Positions 1 through 4,876 of a stretch of DNA of 6,333 nucleotides are shown here, piece by piece. Under the pieces are notes generated by a model that made no database searches, had not been told where the DNA came from, and worked only from the letters and a program-made list of their open reading frames with translations. Positions within the stretch are counted from its first letter, which is position 1, and every line of letters starts with the position of its first letter. The stretch spans positions 1-6,333 of the forward strand of contig JASKZZ010000009.1 in assembly GCA_030147335.1 (NCBI GenBank). Reading direction: 5' to 3'. This DNA comes from Herpetosiphonaceae bacterium. Its GTDB lineage: Bacteria; Chloroflexota; Chloroflexia; Chloroflexales; Kallotenuaceae. A program made the position numbers and the translations under genes.

Positions 1-372
1 AGCCCCAAAGGTGGCATAGCTCAAATCGACACTAGCGGACTAACAATTAACGATAACCTGTACGCTTTGCCAGGAACAACGCGAAAGTATTGGGGTTACT
101 GGGTCGTAGTCAAGCGAACCGACGCAGGCGCGCCATCCGAAGACGAGTGGGCGCAACATGGGGCGATAAAAGGTGGCGCTATGCCATCAATGCTGACTTG
201 GAACATGGCCAGCGGCTTTGTCGGCGGCATCGAAAGCTTCACTCCAGGGCAGCACACCGTTTATATCCGCTACCTGGATGGTGCCGGCAACTCGTCAAAC
301 ACGCTCAATAGCTTTGCTGTGCAGGTCAATCAGTTTGAAATACCGACCCACCTACCGATGGTTTCAAAGTAA
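1..372 (+). CDS. C-terminal part of a secreted protein with an Ig/fibronectin-like module (5' truncated)
   Basis: The frame is open from the first base to the TAA at 370-372, giving 123 residues of a protein that begins outside the window. A TTG at 67 could be read as a start, but the open frame and protein-like composition upstream of it argue that this is a C-terminal fragment. The segment is rich in Gly, Ser, Thr and aromatic residues and has no membrane helix. The stretch around HTVYIRYLDGAGN (about residues 85-97) resembles the last strands of bacterial Ig-like or fibronectin-like domains, where an alternating hydrophobic strand leads into a D-x-x-G-N turn. The protein ends in PTHLPMVSK, a short hydrophobic-proline tail that recalls the 'YLPLV' type endings I associate with exported Chloroflexota proteins. 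Function of the full protein is unknown; export and surface location are inferred. A strong palindrome follows 19 bp after the stop. Confidence 0.7.
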   Translation, partial: SPKGGIAQIDTSGLTINDNLYALPGTTRKYWGYWVVVKRTDAGAPSEDEWAQHGAIKGGAMPSMLTWNMASGFVGGIESFTPGQHTVYIRYLDGAGNSSNTLNSFAVQVNQFEIPTHLPMVSK

Positions 373-391
373 GATTTCGTCGGACATAGCT

Positions 392-427
392 ACAGAAAGG
401 CGCTGGCATATGCCAGCGCCTTTCTGT
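392..427. terminator. 36-bp perfect palindrome, probable bidirectional rho-independent terminator
   Basis: Two 18-base arms are exact reverse complements with no mismatch and no spacer, centred on CATATG between 409 and 410. In RNA this would form a stem of about 16 bp with a minimal loop. The plus-strand right arm ends in CCTTTCTGTTTA, an interrupted T tract, and the left arm begins with A-rich sequence, so the hairpin could act in either direction. It lies 19 bp after the stop of the upstream gene and 20 bp before the start of the next, which fits termination of the first transcript. The T tract is imperfect, so termination efficiency is uncertain. A dimeric protein-binding site is an alternative. 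Confidence 0.75.
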
Positions 428-433
428 TTACGG

Positions 434-439
434 TACAAT
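434..439 (+). promoter_or_regulatory. -10 element for the membrane-protein gene, leaderless arrangement
   Basis: TACAAT matches the TATAAT consensus at five of six positions and ends 8 bases before the ATG at 448. Transcription starting the usual 6-8 bases after a -10 would begin at or just before the start codon, so the mRNA would have essentially no leader. No Shine-Dalgarno sequence is visible between the element and the ATG, which agrees with this. No good -35 hexamer is present at the normal spacing, where the sequence is the right arm of the palindrome. Confidence 0.5.
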
Positions 440-447
440 ACGCGACG

Positions 448-1941
448 ATGGTTACAATACGTCCAATTTCGTCATCCCTTGCGCCCATCCGAAGGTGGGA
501 TCGTGGTTTGCTCGTCCTGCTGCTGACCTTTACGCTTCTGCTGCCATTGTTTACACCTCGCCTTTACGCCACTGACTCGGTTCAGTATTACGCGTATCTA
601 CGCTCACTGTTTTTCGATGGCGACCTCGATTTTGCGAACGAGTACGCGCGCTTCCACGAGCTTAATCCAGGCGCTGGAGTCGCGGGCGCTTTGAGTGAAA
701 AAATCGATCCCACAACTGGTAAGCCAATCAATGTTGCGCCAGTCGGCTCAGCAATATTATGGACGCCGACTTTCGTGGTGGCACATGGAGCCGTGTTATT
801 GGCACGGCTAGCGGGAAGCAATATTGCAGCAGATGGCTATAGCTGGCCCTATATCACAGCAATTTGCTTTGCCTCATTAGTGTACGGATTACTGGGCCTA
901 CTGTTGTGTTACCGTATTGCTCGCCGATATACGAGTGTATGGGCTGCAACAACAGCCTCGGTAATCTGCTGGCTGGCCTCGCCGCTCCTTTTTTATATGT
1001 ACATCTCACCGCCATGGTCGCATACTGGCGGGTTATTTTCAGTCGCGCTTTTTATCTGGTACTGGCTTCAAACCGGCCCTCAGCGATCACTCCGGCAATG
1101 GTTACTGCTAGGCCTGCTAGGCGGCTTGATGGTCATGAATCGAGAGCAGCTCGGATTATTCTTGCTGTTACCGGCAATGGAAGGAATGGGCCAATACTGG
1201 CAATTGATGCACACTCGACGTTGGCCTGACCTATGGCGTCTTCTCGGCAAGCATAGTATGTTTTTGCTGGTTTTTGTGCTAAGTGTCACTCCACAGTTAT
1301 TGACGTATATCGTTTTGAACGGCAGACTAGGGCCGTCCGAAGTTGTGCTGGAAAAGCTAGGACATGTACCAGATGATCCATATGCTCATGGCTTCCTTGG
1401 GAGTGGTCATTTTTGGGATACGCTCGTTGATGCCCGACCAAGTCCGGCAACAGGGCGTTGGTTTGCGCATGGCGCATTTTTGTGGACACCAGTGTGGGCG
1501 CTGAGTCTGCTTGGTCTGGCTGCGCTATGGCGGCAACATCGCTTCTTGCTGCTGCTGCTTGGCAGCGCGCTCTTTGCGCAAGTCTGGGTCAATGGTAGTT
1601 TTGGTACAACGTGGCATCTCAGTGGCGCGTTTGGCTTTCGACGGCTCATTGAGGCGACGCCTATCTTTGTGCTTGGCGCGGCCCTGCTGATCGAGCGGGT
1701 ACGACTGCCACGGCCGTTATGGATGATGGCTGGCACGTTGCTCGTTGCTTGGAACATTGGGCTGGTGTTTCAATGGACAGTGCTTGGCAATCAAGAGCGC
1801 GAACTACGGCGTGGCTTGGTCTGGGAAACTATGCTCCAACATCAGCTCGCACTGCCGGTTGAAGCCAGCCGTGAGCTGCCACGATTGTTGTTTGAACGCT
1901 CGCAATTCTACAACGATGATCAGTCGTCGCAGCAGCCGTAG
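448..1941 (+). CDS. Polytopic membrane protein, GT-C-like glycosyltransferase candidate
   Basis: A 497-residue integral membrane protein of unassigned function. By eye there are about 11-12 hydrophobic segments, at roughly 20-37, 102-122, 135-156, 163-184, 191-207, 217-243 (possibly two), 268-291, 341-380 (two), 401-415 and 424-443, with a hydrophilic C-terminal tail of about 50 residues. After the first helix comes a large, acidic loop (T42-D43-S44, then D58, D61, E65). This is the position where GT-C glycosyltransferases such as the PMT/ArnT/mannosyltransferase group carry a catalytic or metal-binding acid in their first external loop. That similarity is the basis for the call; such enzymes move sugars from polyprenyl-phosphate donors on the outer face of the membrane. 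Substrate and donor cannot be assigned. ATG 448 is the first usual start codon after the in-frame stop at 370-372. The gene stands alone and converges on murF-alr. Confidence 0.75.
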   Translation: MVTIRPISSSLAPIRRWDRGLLVLLLTFTLLLPLFTPRLYATDSVQYYAYLRSLFFDGDLDFANEYARFHELNPGAGVAGALSEKIDPTTGKPINVAPVGSAILWTPTFVVAHGAVLLARLAGSNIAADGYSWPYITAICFASLVYGLLGLLLCYRIARRYTSVWAATTASVICWLASPLLFYMYISPPWSHTGGLFSVALFIWYWLQTGPQRSLRQWLLLGLLGGLMVMNREQLGLFLLLPAMEGMGQYWQLMHTRRWPDLWRLLGKHSMFLLVFVLSVTPQLLTYIVLNGRLGPSEVVLEKLGHVPDDPYAHGFLGSGHFWDTLVDARPSPATGRWFAHGAFLWTPVWALSLLGLAALWRQHRFLLLLLGSALFAQVWVNGSFGTTWHLSGAFGFRRLIEATPIFVLGAALLIERVRLPRPLWMMAGTLLVAWNIGLVFQWTVLGNQERELRRGLVWETMLQHQLALPVEASRELPRLLFERSQFYNDDQSSQQP

Positions 1942-1955
1942 TCGCGACCGTCATG

Positions 1956-4508
1956 CTAGACAGTACGCGGCACCCTTGGCATGATTGCGGCAACTACCTC
2001 ATAGTTAATTGTTCCAAGCCATGCGGCAACTTCGTCGGCTGTGATGCGTTCGACACCTTGCATCCCGATCAACACGACCTCATCGCCCGCCCGAACGCCC
2101 GAAATATCGGAAACGTCGAGCATTGTGTAATCCATCGCCACACGACCAACAATTGGTGCTCGATATCCTCGGACCAACACGTACTTCCAGTTTGGTGAGC
2201 GCCGAAAACCGTCAGCGTATCCGACTGGAATCGTTGCTATTTGTGACTCACGAGTGGTAACAAACGTGCCGCCGTATGAAATTGGTGTACCGGACGGTAC
2301 CGTCTTAACCTGTGCCACCTCGGTCTTGAATGCAAGCGAGGGCCGAAAACTGGGAGGCAGCGGTGTTTCTGATGACGGCGCTAGACCGTACAATGATAAG
2401 CCAGGTCGAACGAGATTAAAGTGCGCCTCAGGGAAGCGAAGAATTGCAGCGCTGTTGGCAGCATGCGCTAACGCAGGACACAGGTTGTTTTGCATCGCCT
2501 TTGCAAGCACATCCTCAAAGCGACGGAGTTGTTCTCGGGCGAAGCGTTCATCGGCGCTGTCGGCGGTAGCAAAATGCGTAAACATGCCTTCCACCTGCAC
2601 CCCTGGAAGTTCACGCAGGAAATGCAGCAACTGAAGCACGTCCGATGGGTGGAGGCCAAGCCGCGCCATGCCGGTATCGACCTTGACATGCACAATCGCC
2701 TCGATCTGAAGCTCCTGCGCCGCCAGGCTGATTTCACGCGCCATATCCTGGTCAAACACAGTCAGCCGCACATTCATCCGAATAGCATCACGCACCTGCC
2801 ACGCCGGTGTATAACCTAGAATCAAGATTGGCGCGTCAATGTCGGCACGACGGAGCGCTTGTGCCTCACTCAGCGTTGCCACCGCAAAACCCCAAACTCC
2901 TGCGCGTAGCAACGTCCGCGCGACTCGAATCGCCCCATGACCATAAGCGTCGGCTTTGAGTGTCGCTAGCACGCGAACGTGTGGCCCGACGAGCGCTTGT
3001 GTCAGCTTCATGTTGCCAGCAATCGCGTCCAAATCAATCTCGATCCACGTTGGACGGCTAGGATCCGCGATCCGCACTGTTTCAAACGCGCGTTCTTGAC
3101 GTACCAGTATGTCTACAGCATTAACATTCGACGTGAGCAGACTCGCCACTATCTGCTCCATCCGCGCCTCCGCCGAACCCTTAATCAGCACCACAGCGCC
3201 GGGCTGTAACAAGGGCCGAACAGCCGCAATCGCATCAGCAGCAGTGTGTGTAATAACCTGATCGGCATCACCGGCAGCGACTGCAATCTGCATTTCCGCA
3301 GCCAAATCTCCTTTGGTCACCACCATATCGGCTATCTGCGCTGCATGCCGTCCAACCTCCTGATGCAATCGCGCGGCAGCCTCGCCAAGCTCCAGCATAT
3401 CCCCAAACACGGCGATGCGACGTGTAGCAGGCAGCGTGGCCAGAGTATCGAGCGCGGCATGAGCAGACGCAGGTGATGCGTTGTAGGTGTCGTCCAGCAG
3501 CGTGCAGCCATTGAGGCCGGACAGCGGGTTGAGCCGTCCCGCCTGCCGTTCGCATACCGCCAGGCGTGCAACTGCGTGCTCAAGTGCCATTCCGCAGCTT
3601 AAAGCCACACCAACAGCAGCAAGCGCGGTGTACACATTATGCCGTCCAAGCAGCGGGATATATGCGTGAATGCAATTGCCGTTGTAGTGAAGATCAAAAT
3701 GAGTACCATCAAGGGTAAGCTCAATTGCGTCTGCTCGCAGCATAGGTGTCACATCGTCAACCCTGCTATCTGATGCATCTGCAACCCTAAACCAAAGCTT
3801 GTTCGCTGCCGTTCGCTCAGCCATCGCCGAAACACGGGGATCATCAGCGTTGAGAATTGCCCAGCCATCCCGTGGCAGCGCGGCTACCAACTCCCCTTTT
3901 TCCGCCGCAATATGTTCCTCGTCTCGCAGGTAACGCAGATGCGTCGGCGCAACGTTGGTTATAACCGCAATTTGTGGCGGGAATAGCTCGACCAGCCGCC
4001 GCATCTCGCCAAAACGATCAACACCCATCTCCAGCACTGCAACCTGATGCGTTTGCTTGAGCTGCCCCAACGCAATTGGTAAGCCAAATAATGAGTTGAA
4101 CGATCGGCGCGAAGCAAAGGTTGGCTTCATGCCGTCCAGCAGTGTTGCAATCGTTCGTTTCGTGCTGGTCTTGCCGACACTGCCCGTTACCCCAACAACG
4201 GTTGGACCATAACGACGAAGAATAGCGCTAGCCCAGACTTGCATCGCCAACCGCACATCCGGCACCACAATCACCGTTGCATCAAGGCTATGCTCCGGCG
4301 GCTGCTCGCAAATCACCCCGGTACAACCTCCATGAATGGCATCGGCGATAAATGCGTGGCCATCCCGACGTTCAGTGCGGACAGCGAGAAAGAGTTGGCC
4401 CTGCGCCGCCAGCCGTGAGTCGTAGCAGAAATCGGCGAACTCGTGGACGACAGCCTTCCCGTGGATTGCACCACCCGTGGTTTCGAGCAAATCTTGCAGC
4501 TGAATCAT
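1956..4508 (-). CDS. murF-alr: Bifunctional MurF ligase / alanine racemase fusion
   Basis: An 850-residue cytoplasmic fusion of two peptidoglycan precursor enzymes. Residues 1 to about 457 are MurF, the ATP-dependent ligase that joins D-Ala-D-Ala to the UDP-MurNAc-tripeptide. Visible marks are D30-S31-R32 in the N-terminal substrate domain, the P-loop GVTGSVGKTS (106-115, K113), FNSLFGLP (137-144), E160 in VLEMG, K204 in AAEKGE (the position of the carbamylated lysine in Mur ligases), GRHNV (288-292) and DDTYNASPAS (339-348). After a linker of about 30 residues, 488-850 are a fold-III PLP alanine racemase. K518 in LKADAYGHG should bind PLP, Y745 in ISYGGT is the second catalytic base, and R616, R701 and M792-D793 match other active-site positions. 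All key residues are present in both halves, so both should be active. A GTG at 4541 would add 11 residues, but ATG 4508 begins MIQLQDLL, the normal MurF start, and has a well-placed promoter. MurF-Alr fusions are known from Bacteroidota; the D-Ala-D-Ala ligase between the two steps is not in this window. Confidence 0.95.
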   Translation of the reverse strand: MIQLQDLLETTGGAIHGKAVVHEFADFCYDSRLAAQGQLFLAVRTERRDGHAFIADAIHGGCTGVICEQPPEHSLDATVIVVPDVRLAMQVWASAILRRYGPTVVGVTGSVGKTSTKRTIATLLDGMKPTFASRRSFNSLFGLPIALGQLKQTHQVAVLEMGVDRFGEMRRLVELFPPQIAVITNVAPTHLRYLRDEEHIAAEKGELVAALPRDGWAILNADDPRVSAMAERTAANKLWFRVADASDSRVDDVTPMLRADAIELTLDGTHFDLHYNGNCIHAYIPLLGRHNVYTALAAVGVALSCGMALEHAVARLAVCERQAGRLNPLSGLNGCTLLDDTYNASPASAHAALDTLATLPATRRIAVFGDMLELGEAAARLHQEVGRHAAQIADMVVTKGDLAAEMQIAVAAGDADQVITHTAADAIAAVRPLLQPGAVVLIKGSAEARMEQIVASLLTSNVNAVDILVRQERAFETVRIADPSRPTWIEIDLDAIAGNMKLTQALVGPHVRVLATLKADAYGHGAIRVARTLLRAGVWGFAVATLSEAQALRRADIDAPILILGYTPAWQVRDAIRMNVRLTVFDQDMAREISLAAQELQIEAIVHVKVDTGMARLGLHPSDVLQLLHFLRELPGVQVEGMFTHFATADSADERFAREQLRRFEDVLAKAMQNNLCPALAHAANSAAILRFPEAHFNLVRPGLSLYGLAPSSETPLPPSFRPSLAFKTEVAQVKTVPSGTPISYGGTFVTTRESQIATIPVGYADGFRRSPNWKYVLVRGYRAPIVGRVAMDYTMLDVSDISGVRAGDEVVLIGMQGVERITADEVAAWLGTINYEVVAAIMPRVPRTV

Positions 4509-4514
4509 GGGTTT

Positions 4515-4523
4515 ATTGTAGCA
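4515..4523 (-). promoter_or_regulatory. Extended -10 promoter of murF-alr, leaderless arrangement
   Basis: Read on the minus strand the sequence is TGC followed by TACAAT (4520-4515), an extended -10 element with five of six hexamer matches. It ends only 6 bases before the ATG at 4508, so transcription should begin at or next to the A of the start codon. No Shine-Dalgarno sequence lies between them. No clear -35 hexamer is seen, which the TG extension may offset. The position of this element also argues against the GTG at 4541 as start, because a transcript from here would not include that GTG. Confidence 0.6.
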
Positions 4524-4540
4524 AGAACACAACGCTTGCA

Positions 4541-4552
4541 CATCACGTGATG
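4541..4552. promoter_or_regulatory. 12-bp perfect palindrome, candidate operator of murF-alr
   Basis: CATCACGTGATG is a perfect inverted repeat with a CACGTG core. Its centre is about 38 bases upstream of the inferred murF-alr transcription start, which overlaps the -35 position. A dimeric regulator bound here could block or assist polymerase. A 12-bp palindrome would occur about once or twice by chance in a window this size, but rarely in a 368-bp intergenic region, so only the location supports a role. No regulator is identified. Confidence 0.35.
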
Positions 4553-4574
4553 CTAGGCTTAGGCAAGCAAAGAA

Positions 4575-4633
4575 TGTGGATAACTCCTGGATTTACACAC
4601 AACTTTTCCCACAGTATCCCCAGCTTATCCACA
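4575..4633. promoter_or_regulatory. DnaA-box cluster between murF-alr and dnaE
   Basis: Two perfect copies of the bacterial DnaA box TTATCCACA are present: 4625-4633 on the plus strand and 4575-4583 on the minus strand (seen as TGTGGATAA). Between them lie two degenerate plus-strand boxes with two mismatches each, TTACACACA at 4593-4601 and TTTCCCACA at 4605-4613. No perfect box was seen elsewhere in the window. By simple base counting, about 0.05 perfect boxes would be expected in the whole window, so two within 60 bp is very unlikely to be chance. The cluster lies 53-126 bases upstream of the dnaE -10 element and about 70-125 bases upstream of the murF-alr start. It may be a DnaA-controlled regulatory site, a DnaA-titrating site, or part of a replication origin with the AT-rich sequence at 4750-4855. 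The sequence alone does not decide between these. Confidence 0.75.
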
Positions 4634-4652
4634 AAACTACTTACAGTATTAC

Positions 4653-4665
4653 GAGTGAGTGAGTG
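4653..4665 (+). repeat. Short tandem repeat of GAGT (three copies)
   Basis: GAGTGAGTGAGTG is three units of a 4-base repeat plus one base, lying between the last DnaA box and the dnaE -10 element. It ends just upstream of where a -35 hexamer would fall. A change in copy number by polymerase slippage would alter the distance between the DnaA boxes and the promoter. With only three units, it may be chance. Confidence 0.4.
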
Positions 4666-4685
4666 CCCTTTTGTGATGATGAGTA

Positions 4686-4694
4686 TGTTATAAT
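4686..4694 (+). promoter_or_regulatory. Extended -10 promoter of dnaE
   Basis: TGTTATAAT contains a perfect TATAAT at 4689-4694 preceded by TG with one base between, a consensus extended -10 element. Transcription would start near 4701. The -35 position, around 4665-4672, is C/T-rich and does not resemble TTGACA, which is acceptable for an extended -10 promoter. It leaves a leader of about 175 bases before the dnaE start codon. Confidence 0.65.
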
Positions 4695-4700
4695 CGGAAG

Positions 4701-4876
4701 CAGGAGCCACATTGATTGGCAGTGTTGCAGTAGCACAAGCCGAAACAGTGCGATAAAAGCAACAAATCGACTTGATTAGAAAATTCGTTCTTGCGATCAG
4801 AGTCGCCTAAATCACCATAAAACGCTAATCACTTTGTAAATAATTTTAGCCGCAACTGCGAATTCCCGAGGCATAT
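4701..4876 (+). other. Long AT-rich 5' leader of dnaE
   Basis: About 175 bases separate the inferred dnaE transcription start from its ATG. The stretch from about 4750 to 4855 is clearly richer in A and T than the genes around it. It contains no open frame that looks coding. Only weak hairpins were found, such as GCTAA (4824-4828) with TTAGC (4846-4850), and no riboswitch or terminator that I recognise. It may hold post-transcriptional control of dnaE, or serve as a DNA-unwinding stretch beside the DnaA boxes. Both roles are inference. Confidence 0.4.
4868..4871 (+). promoter_or_regulatory. Shine-Dalgarno sequence of dnaE
   Basis: GAGG lies 5 bases before the ATG at 4877, a normal spacing. 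It fixes the dnaE start, which the protein sequence (GSDFVHLHAHSEYS) also supports. It contrasts with the other two gene starts in the window, where no such sequence is visible. Confidence 0.7.

Noticed and set aside
1407..1757. Open minus-strand frame of 116 codons opposite the membrane-protein gene
   Set aside because: It is the antisense of a hydrophobic coding region, with low-complexity basic composition, no start signals and no recognisable domain.
1941..1948. GTCGCGAC palindrome between the convergent stop codons
   Set aside because: Eight bases are too few for a stable terminator stem and no T tract follows. Such a palindrome is expected many times in a window this size by chance.
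2254..2819. Open plus-strand frames of 109-126 codons opposite murF-alr
   Set aside because: They lie wholly inside the well-supported fusion gene on the other strand, with unnatural composition rich in Arg, Cys and Ser and no recognisable domain.
4509..4541. GTG at 4541 as the murF-alr start, adding 11 residues
   Set aside because: The extra residues (QALCSCYNKP) do not look like a MurF N-terminus, no ribosome binding site precedes the GTG, and the TACAAT element lies between the GTG and the ATG at 4508, which begins a normal MurF sequence.
4352..4693. Open plus-strand frame of 113 codons running from murF-alr into the intergenic region
   Set aside because: It overlaps the 5' end of murF-alr, the DnaA boxes and the dnaE promoter, and the translation resembles no protein family. 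It is a chance frame.
4793..4850. Weak hairpins in the dnaE leader (GCGA/TCGC and GCTAA/TTAGC)
   Set aside because: Stems of 4-5 bp with loops of 6 and 17 bases do not stand out from background and do not match a riboswitch or attenuator that I know.
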